Of a stretch of DNA of 20,340 nt, positions 1 to 7,698 are shown one piece after another (positions within the stretch are counted from its first letter, which is position 1; every line of letters begins with the position of its first letter). The position numbers and the translations under genes are program-made. This stretch comes from Thioalkalivibrio sp. (GTDB lineage Bacteria; Pseudomonadota; Gammaproteobacteria; Ectothiorhodospirales; Ectothiorhodospiraceae): positions 1 to 20,340 of the forward strand of contig PWGH01000313.1 of assembly GCA_003555285.1 (NCBI GenBank), given 5' to 3'. The notes beneath the pieces are model-generated. The model was not told the origin of the DNA and searched no databases. It worked only from the letters and a program-made list of their open reading frames with translations.

Positions 1-456
1 CAGGATGCCGCCGGCGACCGCGGTCGGGTCGTCGGCCTGCTGCTGCCAGTGACGCAGACCACGCAACAGCGGTGCGGCCATGCGATCGCAACCCACGACG
101 ACCACCGGACCCTGCCCGGAACGCACCGCGGCCGCGAGCAGTGCGGCGACCGGCGCGCCGTCCAGCCCCCGCACCGCCCCGCTGCTGCGCTGAAGCAACA
201 GCGCCTCCAGCAGATCCGTGCGCCAGACGGTGGCACCCCGCGCGACCAGGTCTTCGATCAGCAGCCTCGGGGTCTCGAGTTCGCCATACTGGTTCACCAG
301 CCACAGAATCAGCGGCCCCTCGCCGGCTTCACCGAAGACGTCGACCTCCAGACGGTCGCCGTCCTCCAGGTCCACCGTGAAGCCGGCCTGGGCGCTGCCG
401 GCGGTCGCCATCAGGAACAGGATCAGGACGATAAACCCTGTGCGCCAGATCACCAC
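1..456 (-). CDS. Secreted protein, possibly alpha/beta-hydrolase-like (3' end outside window)
   Basis: An open minus-strand frame runs from a GTG at 456 (a second GTG lies at 453) through the left edge, giving 152 codons without a stop. The start is backed by an AGGAA-like site about ten bases upstream. The first ~24 residues form a clear signal peptide: a basic start, a core of I, V, L and F residues, and an A-Q-A cleavage site. The mature part begins GFTVDLEDGD and continues with strand-helix alternation (GPLILWLVNQYGE, then LLIEDLVARGATVWRTDLLEALLL, then PVVVVGCDRMAAPL), which resembles the core of an alpha/beta hydrolase. The place of the nucleophile elbow reads G-C-D-R-M, so no serine is visible there. 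The family is not firmly recognised. It would be exported to the periplasm. It is divergent from the cupin gene, with only 54 bases between starts. Sure it is a gene, unsure of its function. Confidence 0.6.
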   Translation of the reverse strand, partial: MVIWRTGFIVLILFLMATAGSAQAGFTVDLEDGDRLEVDVFGEAGEGPLILWLVNQYGELETPRLLIEDLVARGATVWRTDLLEALLLQRSSGAVRGLDGAPVAALLAAAVRSGQGPVVVVGCDRMAAPLLRGLRHWQQQADDPTAVAGGIL

Positions 457-510
457 ATCGCACCCCGTTCCTGAAGGAAAATGGAGCCTGGAGTCTAGCC
501 CTGGAGCGCC

Positions 511-852
511 ATGATGCGCGAATCCCGCCCCGGTCCGGCCGGTAATCTCTTTGCCCATCTGCCCCGCATGGATCAGGGCGAGGCCTTCGAGGAACTGCTG
601 TCCACGCCACACGTCCGAATCGAACGCATCGTCAGTAGCGATCGTCCGGAACCCACCCGGTACGATCAGGACACGGACGAATGGGTCTGCCTGCTACAAG
701 GCGAGGCCGAGTTGTGGATCGACGGCGCGATCCTGCCCCTGCAACCGGGCGATTACCACCTGATCCCGGCGCACACCCCGCACCGTGTCCACCGCACCTC
801 CACCCATCCCTGCTGCATCTGGCTCGCCGTCCACCTTCAGCGTCCTTCCTGA
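511..852 (+). CDS. Small single-domain cupin protein
   Basis: A 113-residue protein with a single cupin barrel. Cupin motif 1 is seen as YDQDTDEWVCLLQGEAEL (about residues 50-68). Motif 2 is seen as PLQPGDYHLIPAHTPHRV (about 82-98). In motif 1 the usual metal-binding H-x-H is replaced by acidic residues (D-x-D-x-D-E), while motif 2 keeps H-x-x-x-x-x-H around P-x-H-T-P-H. Metal binding may therefore be altered. The start could be ATG 511 or ATG 514; GGAG at 503-506 is spaced better for 514. There is no signal peptide, so it is likely cytosolic. It sits alone, divergent from the secreted protein and convergent with the anti-sigma-like gene. Small cupins of this kind are of unknown substrate, and none is claimed here. 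Confidence 0.8.
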   Translation: MMRESRPGPAGNLFAHLPRMDQGEAFEELLSTPHVRIERIVSSDRPEPTRYDQDTDEWVCLLQGEAELWIDGAILPLQPGDYHLIPAHTPHRVHRTSTHPCCIWLAVHLQRPS

Positions 853-916
853 CCCCGGAAACCCCGCCCTCGGCTGTCACCCGTGGCAGCCACCTGCCAT
901 TTTCAGCAGCCGTGAC

Positions 917-942
917 CCCGGACAGCCGCAGGCTGATCCGGG
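917..942. terminator. Hairpin between convergent cupin and anti-sigma-like genes
   Basis: CCCGGACAGCC (917-927), a three-base loop, and GGCTG-A-TCCGGG (931-942) pair over 11 bp with one bulged A. The hairpin lies between two convergent genes, where a bidirectional transcription stop is expected. No T-run follows on either side, so a Rho-independent terminator is not proven; it may be a 3' end stabiliser. Confidence 0.4.
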
Positions 943-1026
943 AGGCCGAGCGGGGGTGCGGAGCGCGAAATGACGCGATCAGGAATGACGCGCGTTAGCG
1001 GGACGACCGGATGGCGAAGCAGCACC

Positions 1027-1275
1027 TCAGTGGCGATGCTCCGGGCGCCACCAGCGCCAGAATCGGGCTCGGCAGTCGCGGGCCGGGCGCAGGGGCGGGG
1101 CATGGTGCACATAGGCCAGGTTGAGCAATTCCTTCACCCGGTGGCGTTCGCAGATTTCCTGGCCCAGTCCACCGTCGGCGGCGACCGTGCGCAGGATCCG
1201 CAGCCGGTCCTCCGGCGCAAGCTGCCGATCGACAAAGGCATTGAGCATCTCTTCGCTGACGGGTCGTTCTGCCAT
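1027..1275 (-). CDS. Small anti-sigma-factor-like protein
   Basis: An 82-residue protein. Residues 6-50 (VSEEMLNAFVDRQLAPEDR, then an acidic/hydrophobic helix and ICERHRVKELLNLAY) have the look of the N-terminal anti-sigma domain of RsiW/ChrR-type proteins, in which 'L-x-A-[FY]-V-D-x-[QE]-L-x-P' is the recurring signature. The zinc ligands of the zf-HC2 version are not present (a lone Cys at 42), and there is no transmembrane segment. The C-terminus is short and rich in Arg, Trp and His. The ATG at 1275 is supported by GAGGAAA a few bases upstream. No sigma factor gene is adjacent, so any partner must be encoded elsewhere. The assignment rests on pattern recognition, not on a search. Confidence 0.6.
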   Translation of the reverse strand: MAERPVSEEMLNAFVDRQLAPEDRLRILRTVAADGGLGQEICERHRVKELLNLAYVHHAPPLRPARDCRARFWRWWRPEHRH

Positions 1276-1307
1276 GGTGGTTTCCTCTCGAAGTTCGGTG
1301 CCCGGGG

Positions 1308-1336
1308 GCTATGACAATGACTAGAGCAATATTCAA
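1308..1336 (-). promoter_or_regulatory. Candidate sigma70-type promoter for the anti-sigma-like gene
   Basis: Read on the minus strand, TTGAAT (1336-1331) and CATAGC (1313-1308) are separated by 17 bases. They lie about 33 bases upstream of the start codon at 1275 in a short AT-rich stretch. The -35 box matches 4/6 and the -10 box 3/6, so this is only a candidate. Confidence 0.25.
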
Positions 1337-1666
1337 GCCACACCCGGAGGCTGCGGCTCGCCGACTCCTGAGTTTGTTCCTTCCTGTCCCATCGTGGACG
1401 GTTTGTGCGCCTGCAGAATTCCTTGACGCGCGCCGGAAGATGGCCACGCTCGCAAATCACGGAAATCCCAGTCCTCCCGTCATTACGGACCGCCGCAGAC
1501 GGGGCGGGGTGAGCGCCGGCTGACCCAAGGGTCGACCTTCAGACGCACCTCACGTGCGAATCACGGCTCCCCTTCAGGCTCATGGGTCGTTGGAGAGGCG
1601 CGGCATTCGGGATATTGGGCGCGGATGATACACTTTGGCGTCCACTAAATACCCCGGACCGCCCTG
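1337..1666. other. Gene-free spacer upstream of gmk
   Basis: No convincing coding region is seen on either strand between the anti-sigma-like promoter and gmk. It holds a small dyad, CGCAC-CTCAC-GTGCG (1544-1558). It also holds an extended -10-like TGATACACT (1626-1634) about 33 bases before the gmk ATG, without a good -35 box. This is the likeliest place for the gmk operon promoter. Confidence 0.4.
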
Positions 1667-2317
1667 ATGACCGAAGCCAACACGACCCCTTGCGGCACGC
1701 TATATATTGTTTCCGCGCCCTCGGGGGCCGGCAAGACCAGCCTGGTCGCCGCCCTGTTGCAGAAACTGGACAACGTGGCACTGTCGGTATCGCATACGAC
1801 ACGGCGGCCTCGGGCTGGCGAGGTGAGCGGTGAGCATTATCACTTCGTCCAGGCCGAGCAGTTTCTGGACATGATCGAGGCTGGCGAGTTGCTCGAGCAC
1901 GCGAAGGTCTTCGACAACTTCTACGGCACCTCGCGCGCCGCCGTGCTGCGCCAGCTCGAGACCGGCTGCGACGTGATCCTGGAGATCGACTGGCAGGGCG
2001 CGCGGCAGGTTCGCGCGGCCATCCCCGAGTGCCGGTCGGTATTCATTCTGCCCCCCTCGCGCACCGAATTGGAGCGGCGCCTGCACGGTCGCGGGCAGGA
2101 CGACGAGGCGGTGATCCAGCGCCGGCTGCGCGACGCCGAATCCGACAGCGCCCATTTCGACGAATACGACTACACCGTGATCAACGCCGATTTCGACCAG
2201 GCGGTGCAGGATCTGGCCAGTATCTTCCAGGCCAATCACCTGCGCACGGAGGAACAACGCCTGCGGCACCGCAGCATGATCGCCACGCTGCTGGAAGGTC
2301 GGCCCGCCTCAGCGTAG
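1667..2317 (+). CDS. gmk: Guanylate kinase
   Basis: Phosphorylates GMP to GDP with ATP, in the cytosol, at the entry to GTP, dGTP and (p)ppGpp synthesis. The 216-residue length is typical (about 205-210). The P-loop is APSGAGKTS at residues 17-25. The GMP-binding segment follows as SHTTRRPRAGEVSGEHYHFV (about 43-62), then ILEIDWQGARQVR, and the lid region contains the Arg-rich RTELERRLHGRGQDDEAVIQRRL. The ATG at 1667 gives a short N-terminal extension before the first beta strand; no strong ribosome binding site is visible. It is first in the plus-strand block gmk-rpoZ-spoT, the usual gammaproteobacterial order. yicC, often upstream, is not here. Confidence 0.97.
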   Translation: MTEANTTPCGTLYIVSAPSGAGKTSLVAALLQKLDNVALSVSHTTRRPRAGEVSGEHYHFVQAEQFLDMIEAGELLEHAKVFDNFYGTSRAAVLRQLETGCDVILEIDWQGARQVRAAIPECRSVFILPPSRTELERRLHGRGQDDEAVIQRRLRDAESDSAHFDEYDYTVINADFDQAVQDLASIFQANHLRTEEQRLRHRSMIATLLEGRPASA

Positions 2318-2320
2318 TAT

Positions 2321-2346
2321 GAGGGTCTGGATCCTTCTCATTTTTT
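2321..2346 (+). promoter_or_regulatory. Possible attenuator-like hairpin with T-run before rpoZ
   Basis: GAGGG (2321-2325) can pair weakly (including G-U pairs) with CTTCTC (2334-2339), followed by a run of six T (2341-2346) just ahead of the rpoZ ribosome binding site. The stem is weak, so it may be a partial terminator that lowers rpoZ/spoT expression relative to gmk, or nothing. Confidence 0.2.
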
Positions 2347-2355
2347 GGAGTCAAA

Positions 2356-2631
2356 ATGGCCCGTATAACCGTCGAGGACTGCCTCGAACACGTCGACAAC
2401 CGCTTTGAACTGGTGTTGATGGCCGCGCGCCGCGCCCGGCACATCGCCCACGGCAAAGAGCCCCGCGTGCCCGAAGACAACGACAAGTCCACGGTGATCG
2501 CGCTGCGCGAGATCGCCGCCGGCCTGGTCGGCCCGGAGGTCTTCGACGAACCCGACGAGCGCCCGCAGCCTCAGATGCTGGACTTCAGCACCATCCGGCA
2601 CCTGGAGCAGCTGGACGCCGACGAGCGCTAG
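2356..2631 (+). CDS. rpoZ: DNA-directed RNA polymerase subunit omega
   Basis: A 91-residue omega subunit that assists folding and assembly of the beta-prime subunit of RNA polymerase and, in enterobacteria, forms part of a ppGpp binding site. The family core [30 protein letters not shown] (residues 1-30) and the helix [16 protein letters not shown] (about 42-57) are intact. The start is well defined by GGAG at 2347-2350. It ends 11 bases before spoT, consistent with co-transcription of a ppGpp-responsive polymerase subunit and the ppGpp enzyme. The C-terminal tail is acidic and proline-containing, as is common in this family. Confidence 0.97.
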   Translation: MARITVEDCLEHVDNRFELVLMAARRARHIAHGKEPRVPEDNDKSTVIALREIAAGLVGPEVFDEPDERPQPQMLDFSTIRHLEQLDADER

Positions 2632-2642
2632 CCCGAACGACC

Positions 2643-4814
2643 ATGAGCGCCGCGATACCCAATGTCGGGGCCGTCGTCGAACCGCCGACCGACTCCAGCC
2701 GTTTCCTGATCAGCGACCTGTGCGCTGAACTGGAGTCCTACCTCGACCCGGAACAGGTCGAGGAGGTCTACCGGGGCTACCTCTTCGGCGCCGAGGCGCA
2801 CGAGGGGCAGACCCGCCAGACCGGAGAGCCCTACATCTACCATCCGCTCGCGGTCGCCCGGACCATGGGCGAGATGCGCATGGACCACAAGGCGATCATC
2901 GCCGCGATCCTGCACGACGTGATGGAGGATACCGCGACCAGCAAGGAGCGCATCCGGCACGAGTTCGGCGCCGAGGTCGCGGACCTGGTCGATGGCGTGT
3001 CCAAGCTGACCCACCTGCAGTTCGGCACCAAGGCCGAGGCCCAGGCCGAGAACTTCCGCAAGATGATGCTCGCGATCACCCGGGACATCCGGGTGATCCT
3101 GATCAAATTGGCCGACCGCCTGCACAACATGCGCACGCTCGGCGTGATGCGCCCGGACAAGCGCCGGCGCATCGCCCGCGAGACGCTGGAGATCTACGCG
3201 CCGATCGCGCAGCGCCTGGGGATGAACAAGATCCGCCGGGAACTCGAGCAACTGGGCTTCGCCGCGCTGCACCCGCTGCGCTTTGCGGTGCTCGACGAGG
3301 CGGTCCGGCGCGCCCGCGGCAACCGGCGCGAGCCGACGCAGAACATCGAGGAGGCGATCGCCCAGCGCGTCTCCGCGGTCGGCCTGGAGGCCCGGATCAG
3401 CGGGCGCCAGAAGAGCCTCTTCAGCATCTACAACAAGATGCGCGAGAAGCACCAACCGTTCAAGGACGTGGTGGACGTCTTCGCGATCCGCATCGTGGTG
3501 ACCAGTGTCGACGCCTGCTACCGCGCCTTGGGAATCGTGCACAACCTGTACAAGCCGGTGCCCGGGCGCTTCAAGGACTACATCGCGATCCCGAAATCGA
3601 ACGGCTATCAGTCACTGCACACCCAGCTCTTCGGCCCGCACGGCATGCCGATCGAGATCCAGATCCGCACCGCCGAGATGGATCGGGTCGCCGAAAGCGG
3701 CATCGCCGCGCACTGGCAGTACAAAGCCGGAGACGGCCATGCAGCCTCGGCCCAGAGCCGGGCGCGCGAGTGGCTGAAGGACGTGCTGGAGATCCAGAAC
3801 AGCGTCAGCAGCTCGATCGAATTCCTCGAGAACGTGAAGATCGACCTGTTCCCCGAGGAGGTCTACACCTTCACCCCGGCCGGCGAGATCATGGTGCTGC
3901 CACGCGGGTCCACCGCGGTGGACTTCGCCTATGCGGTGCATTCGGATGTCGGCAACCATTGCGTCGCGGCGAAGGTGGACCGCCAGCTGGCTCCGCTCTC
4001 GGCGCGCCTGCAAAGCGGACAGACGGTCGAGATCGTCACCGCCGCCGGCGCCCGGCCGAACCCGGCCTGGCTGTCCTTCGTGGTCACCGGCAAGGCCCGC
4101 TCCAGCATCCGCCATTGCCTGAAGTCCCTGCAGGCGGGCGAGGCGGTCGTGCTCGGGCGCCGATTGATGGAAAAAGCGCTGTCCGGCCTGGGCCAAAGCC
4201 TCAGTCAGGTCTCGCCGGTGCGCCTGGACCAGACGCTGGATGCAATGAAGCTCGCGGACATCGACGGCCTGTTGATCGAGGTGGGCCTGGGCAACCGCAT
4301 CGCGACGCTGGTGGCGCGGCAGCTGGTGGGCCAGGAACCGATCGAAGGCAACGTGGCCGACGAATCCGGTACCGCGCTCGCGGTCGAGGGCACCGAGGGG
4401 CTGGTGGTGCACTACGCCCGCTGCTGTTATCCGATCCCCGGGGATCCGGTGCTCGGCCTGCTCAGTGCCGGGCGCGGCCTGGTCGTGCACCGGGAGGCCT
4501 GCGGCAATGTCGCCGAACAGCGCGATCGCAATGACAAGACCGTGGCGCTGGAGTGGTCGAACGAGGCCGGCGCGGAGTTCGCCGTGTGCATGCGCGCACA
4601 AACGGCCAACCGCCGCGGGGTGCTGGCAGAGATGGCCTCAGCGATCGCCGACCACGGCTCCAACATCGAGCACATCTCCTTCGACGAGCGCGACGGCCAC
4701 TCGACCGCGATGACCTTCGTAATCACCGTCCGCAACCGCCACCACCTCGCCCAAATCATCCGCTCCCTACGCCGCCTCCACGACGTGCTGCGCGTGCAAC
4801 GCAATCGGGGCTGA
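2643..4814 (+). CDS. spoT: Bifunctional (p)ppGpp synthetase/hydrolase SpoT
   Basis: A long RelA/SpoT homolog of 723 residues that makes and degrades the alarmone (p)ppGpp. The hydrolase HD domain is intact: YIYHPLAVA (64-72) and HDVMEDT (91-97), with LADRLHNMRTL (156-166). This separates it from RelA, which has lost these residues. The synthetase domain carries SGRQKSLFSIYNKM (253-266) and PGRFKDYIAIPKSNGYQSLHT (307-327). RFKD (309-312) is the RXKD type of bifunctional enzymes rather than the EXDD of RelA. A TGS domain (about 402-462), a conserved-cysteine region HYARCCYPIPGD (590-601) and a C-terminal ACT domain (about 645-720) follow. There is only an 11-base gap to rpoZ and a weak ribosome binding site, so translation probably relies on read-through from rpoZ. 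Confidence 0.97.
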   Translation: MSAAIPNVGAVVEPPTDSSRFLISDLCAELESYLDPEQVEEVYRGYLFGAEAHEGQTRQTGEPYIYHPLAVARTMGEMRMDHKAIIAAILHDVMEDTATSKERIRHEFGAEVADLVDGVSKLTHLQFGTKAEAQAENFRKMMLAITRDIRVILIKLADRLHNMRTLGVMRPDKRRRIARETLEIYAPIAQRLGMNKIRRELEQLGFAALHPLRFAVLDEAVRRARGNRREPTQNIEEAIAQRVSAVGLEARISGRQKSLFSIYNKMREKHQPFKDVVDVFAIRIVVTSVDACYRALGIVHNLYKPVPGRFKDYIAIPKSNGYQSLHTQLFGPHGMPIEIQIRTAEMDRVAESGIAAHWQYKAGDGHAASAQSRAREWLKDVLEIQNSVSSSIEFLENVKIDLFPEEVYTFTPAGEIMVLPRGSTAVDFAYAVHSDVGNHCVAAKVDRQLAPLSARLQSGQTVEIVTAAGARPNPAWLSFVVTGKARSSIRHCLKSLQAGEAVVLGRRLMEKALSGLGQSLSQVSPVRLDQTLDAMKLADIDGLLIEVGLGNRIATLVARQLVGQEPIEGNVADESGTALAVEGTEGLVVHYARCCYPIPGDPVLGLLSAGRGLVVHREACGNVAEQRDRNDKTVALEWSNEAGAEFAVCMRAQTANRRGVLAEMASAIADHGSNIEHISFDERDGHSTAMTFVITVRNRHHLAQIIRSLRRLHDVLRVQRNRG

Positions 4815-4898
4815 TCGACCGGACCGACGGAACCGGGGTCGTCCGACCGGAGCCGCCCGACCGGAGCTGCCCGACCGGAGCTGATCGACCGGAACGGT
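4815..4898. repeat. Tandem array of a 14-bp unit after spoT
   Basis: Six consecutive 14-base units start at 4815, 4829, 4843, 4857, 4871 and 4885. The three central units read CCGACCGGAGCYGM and are nearly identical. The outer ones (TCGACCGGACCGAC, GGAACCGGGGTCGT, TCGACCGGAACGGT) are degenerate. The array begins with the first base after the spoT stop codon (4812-4814) and ends about 106 bases before the ridA start. Confidence 0.85.
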
Positions 4899-4939
4899 TC
4901 GACTGCACCGTCGCCCCACACCCGACCTGCTGGCCCGTG

Positions 4940-4966
4940 TTGCTGACGGTCCGGTTCCGGTATGGT
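4940..4966 (+). promoter_or_regulatory. Candidate promoter upstream of ridA
   Basis: TTGCTG (4940-4945) and TATGGT (4961-4966) are 15 bases apart, a little short of the 17-base optimum. They lie 38 bases before the ridA start at 5005. It would let ridA-recG be transcribed separately from spoT, which the 190-base gap and the tandem array also suggest. Confidence 0.3.
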
Positions 4967-5004
4967 CGCGTCTTGATTCCATCGCCTTGCGGAGAATTCC
5001 CATC

Positions 5005-5394
5005 ATGACCCGAGAGATCATCCAGACCGACGCCGCTCCGGCCGCCATCGGCACCTACTCCCAGGCGGTGCGCGTCGGCGACACCGTGTACCTATCGGGC
5101 CAGATCCCGCTGCGACCGACGACCATGGAGCTGGTCGAGGACGGCATGGAGGCGCAGATCCGACAGGTCTTCGACAACCTGAGCGCCATCGCCACCGCGG
5201 CCGGCGGTTCTCTCGCCGACATCGCCAAACTGAACGTCTTTTTGACCGACCTCAGCCATTTCCCGCTGGTCAATCAGGTGATGGCCGATCTCTTCAGCGA
5301 GCCCTACCCGGCGCGGGCGGCCATCGGCGTCGCGGCGCTGCCCAAGGGGGCGGAGGTGGAGATGGATGCCATCCTGTACCTGCCCCGTGGCTGA
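5005..5394 (+). CDS. ridA: RidA family enamine/imine deaminase
   Basis: RidA (YjgF/YER057c/UK114 family) hydrolyses reactive 2-aminoacrylate and related enamines released by PLP enzymes, protecting metabolism; it is a cytosolic trimer. From the ATG at 5005 the protein has 129 residues, the family norm. Signature pieces are [21 protein letters not shown] (15-35), [16 protein letters not shown] (55-70) and [23 protein letters not shown] (101-123). Arg104 and Glu119 sit where the substrate-binding Arg105 and Glu120 of E. coli RidA lie. A TTG at 4987 is in frame, but GGAG at 4991-4994 favours 5005. It sits between spoT and recG, a common gammaproteobacterial arrangement. Confidence 0.95.
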   Translation: MTREIIQTDAAPAAIGTYSQAVRVGDTVYLSGQIPLRPTTMELVEDGMEAQIRQVFDNLSAIATAAGGSLADIAKLNVFLTDLSHFPLVNQVMADLFSEPYPARAAIGVAALPKGAEVEMDAILYLPRG

Positions 5395-5421
5395 CGCGCT
5401 CCCCGGGAGGCCTGGCGCCGA

Positions 5422-7605
5422 ATGGATCTCGACGCCCCGCTGACCACCCTGAAGGGGGTCGGCCCGAAACAGGCCGAGAAGCTCGCGCGTCTCGGGCTGC
5501 TCCGGATTCACGACCTGCTGCTGCACCTGCCGCTGCGCTTCGAGGACCGCACCCGCCTGACCCCGCTCGCGGCGCTGCGCAGCGGCACCGCCGCGCTGTT
5601 CGAGGGCACCGTGGCGAGCACCGAGGTCGTCCACGGGCGTCGGCGCATGCTGCTGGTGCGTCTGGAACAGGACCACGGCCAACTGCTGCTGCGCTTTTTC
5701 CACTTCGGCGCGACCCAGCGCCAAGCCCTGGCGACCGGCACCCGGGTCCGGGCCTTTGGCGAGATCCGGGGGCTGCCCGGCACGCAGGAATGCGTGCACC
5801 CGGACTACCGCGTGCTGCGCGAGGTGCCACCCCCCCTGGACACGGTGCTCACACCGATCTATCCAGCCGCCGACGGCCTGTCCCAGCGCCTGCTGCGCGA
5901 TCTGGTGGGCCAAGTGCTACCCGAGGCCGCCCGGCTGCCCGACGTCCTCCCCGAACTGCAGCGCGAAGGCCTCCCCGACCTCGCGACCGCCCTGCACGCG
6001 GCTCACCAACCACCAGCCGACACGGCCCCACCGGCCGGCGCCCGCCCCCCCACCACGCAATCCCCGGCGCAGCACGAACTCATACCGCCCCCAACCGAAT
6101 CGGCCCCACCGGCCGGCGCCCACTTCCACACCGCCCAAGCGCCGGCACAGAGCGAACTCGTACCTTCACCGGCCCCCGGACGCAGCCCCGCGCTGCGCCG
6201 TCTGGTGCTCGAGGAACTGTGCGCGCACCAGCTCGCGCTGATGCTGCATGCCGGCGACCGCCCGCAGGGCAAGGCACCGGCGCTGAGGCCGGCCGAGAGC
6301 CTGTGGCCGCGTCTGGTGGCCGAACTTCCCTTCCGGCTCACCGGTGCCCAGGAACGGGCGATCACCGAGATCCGTGTGGACCTCGCGCGCGCGCAGCCGA
6401 TGAATCGACTGCTGCAAGGCGACGTCGGTTCCGGCAAGACCCTGGTCGCGGTTGCGGCCGCGCTTACGGCGATCGAGGCGGGCTACCAAGTGGCCTTCAT
6501 GGCCCCCACCGAGCTGCTCGCGCGCCAGCACGCGCGCAACCTCGCGGCGTGGCTGGAGCCGCTGGGCATCCGGCTGGCCTGGCTCGGCGGCCGCCAGCCC
6601 AAGGGCGAACGCGACGCGCTACTCGCCGATCTCGCCTCGGGCGCCTGTACGCTCGCGGTCGGCACCCATGCGCTGTTCCAGGATCTGGTCGGCTTTCGGC
6701 GGCTGGGGCTTGCGATCATCGACGAACAGCACCGCTTCGGCGTGCACCAGCGCATGGCGCTGCGCGACAAGGGCAAGGGCACGGTTCCGCATCAGCTGAT
6801 CATGACCGCCACCCCGATCCCGCGTACGCTCGCGATGTCGCTGTACGCGGACCTCGATCAGTCGATCCTGGACGAGCGCCCGCCGGGGCGTACGCCGGTG
6901 CGCACCGCGCTGATCAGCAGCGAGCGCCGCGACGAGGTGATCGAGCGCATCCGGGTCGCCTGCGGCGAGGGCGTGCAGGCGTACTGGGTCTGCCCGCTGG
7001 TCGAGGATTCCGACGTGCTGGAGGCGGAGGCCGCCGAGAGCACCGCCGAGCGCCTGCGTGCGGCGCTGCCCGACCTGCGCATCGAGCGCGTCCACGGGCG
7101 CGTGAAAGGCGTTGAGCGCGATCAGACGATGGACGCCTTTCGCAACGGCGACATCGATCTGCTGGTGGCCACCACGGTGATCGAGGTCGGGGTCGATGTG
7201 CCGAACGCCAGCCTGATGATCATCGAGAACGCCGAGCGCATGGGGCTGTCGCAGCTGCACCAGTTGCGCGGACGGGTCGGCCGCGGCCATCGCGCCAGCG
7301 CCTGCGTGCTGCTGTACCGGGCGCCGCTCGGCGAGGTCGCCCAGACCCGCCTGGAGGCGCTGCGCCGCAGCGACAATGGCTTTGAGATCGCCGAGGTGGA
7401 CCTGCAGATCCGCGGCCCCGGCGAGATGCTCGGCACCCGCCAGACCGGCGACCACGCCTACCGCATCGCCGACTGGGGCCGCGACCAGGATCTGATGGAG
7501 GCCGCCACGCGCCTGGCGCAGACGGTCTTCCCCGACCGCCAGCGCACCCAGACCCTGATCCGCCGCTGGCTCGGCACCGCCGTGGAGTACGGCAACGTCG
7601 GCTAA
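5422..7605 (+). CDS. recG: ATP-dependent DNA helicase RecG
   Basis: A superfamily 2 translocase that remodels stalled replication forks and branched recombination intermediates. The N-terminus has GVGPKQAEKLARLGL (12-26), followed by the wedge/OB domain. Helicase motifs are complete: Walker A GDVGSGKT (333-340), MAPTELLARQH, DEQH box (434-437, preceded by I-I), TATPIPRT, and motif VI QLRGRVGRG with the TRG-region residues after it. The length of 727 exceeds the ~693 of E. coli. The excess is mainly a Pro/Ala-rich insertion at about 197-252 between the wedge and helicase domains, built of two related 26-residue units. The start ATG 5422 has GGGAGG at 5405-5410. It lies 27 bases after ridA and is probably co-transcribed with it. 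Confidence 0.97.
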   Translation: MDLDAPLTTLKGVGPKQAEKLARLGLLRIHDLLLHLPLRFEDRTRLTPLAALRSGTAALFEGTVASTEVVHGRRRMLLVRLEQDHGQLLLRFFHFGATQRQALATGTRVRAFGEIRGLPGTQECVHPDYRVLREVPPPLDTVLTPIYPAADGLSQRLLRDLVGQVLPEAARLPDVLPELQREGLPDLATALHAAHQPPADTAPPAGARPPTTQSPAQHELIPPPTESAPPAGAHFHTAQAPAQSELVPSPAPGRSPALRRLVLEELCAHQLALMLHAGDRPQGKAPALRPAESLWPRLVAELPFRLTGAQERAITEIRVDLARAQPMNRLLQGDVGSGKTLVAVAAALTAIEAGYQVAFMAPTELLARQHARNLAAWLEPLGIRLAWLGGRQPKGERDALLADLASGACTLAVGTHALFQDLVGFRRLGLAIIDEQHRFGVHQRMALRDKGKGTVPHQLIMTATPIPRTLAMSLYADLDQSILDERPPGRTPVRTALISSERRDEVIERIRVACGEGVQAYWVCPLVEDSDVLEAEAAESTAERLRAALPDLRIERVHGRVKGVERDQTMDAFRNGDIDLLVATTVIEVGVDVPNASLMIIENAERMGLSQLHQLRGRVGRGHRASACVLLYRAPLGEVAQTRLEALRRSDNGFEIAEVDLQIRGPGEMLGTRQTGDHAYRIADWGRDQDLMEAATRLAQTVFPDRQRTQTLIRRWLGTAVEYGNVG
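6010..6165 (+). repeat. Two tandem 78-bp units inside recG
   Basis: Units 6010-6087 and 6088-6165 encode related 26-residue segments (PPADTAPPAGA... and PPTESAPPAGA...), matching at 16 of 26 positions. A 21-base stretch starting CGGCCCCACC is identical at 6023 and 6101, exactly 78 bases apart. The period is a multiple of three, so the reading frame is kept. Confidence 0.85.
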
Positions 7606-7698
7606 GCCCCCACCACGGCCCTAGCCGCTCCCCTCGGGCCGTGCCCAAGCCGTGCGGGGTGTAAGCCCAACGGCGTGCGGCCGGGGCTCGATCGTCCG
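7606..7698. other. 3' spacer of recG with weak dyad
   Basis: This is the first part of a 302-base gene-free gap between convergent recG and the acyltransferase gene. CACGGCCC (7614-7621) and GGGCCGTG (7636-7643) form an 8-bp dyad just after the recG stop. It could act as a weak transcription stop, but there is no T-run. Confidence 0.3.

Noticed and set aside
2628..4601. Two long minus-strand frames (304 and 329 codons) opposite spoT
   Set aside because: They are antisense to an intact, fully recognisable SpoT with no family resemblance of their own, and are expected in high-GC DNA.
4815..4898. CRISPR array
   Set aside because: The units are 14 bases and directly contiguous without spacers, so this is a simple tandem repeat.
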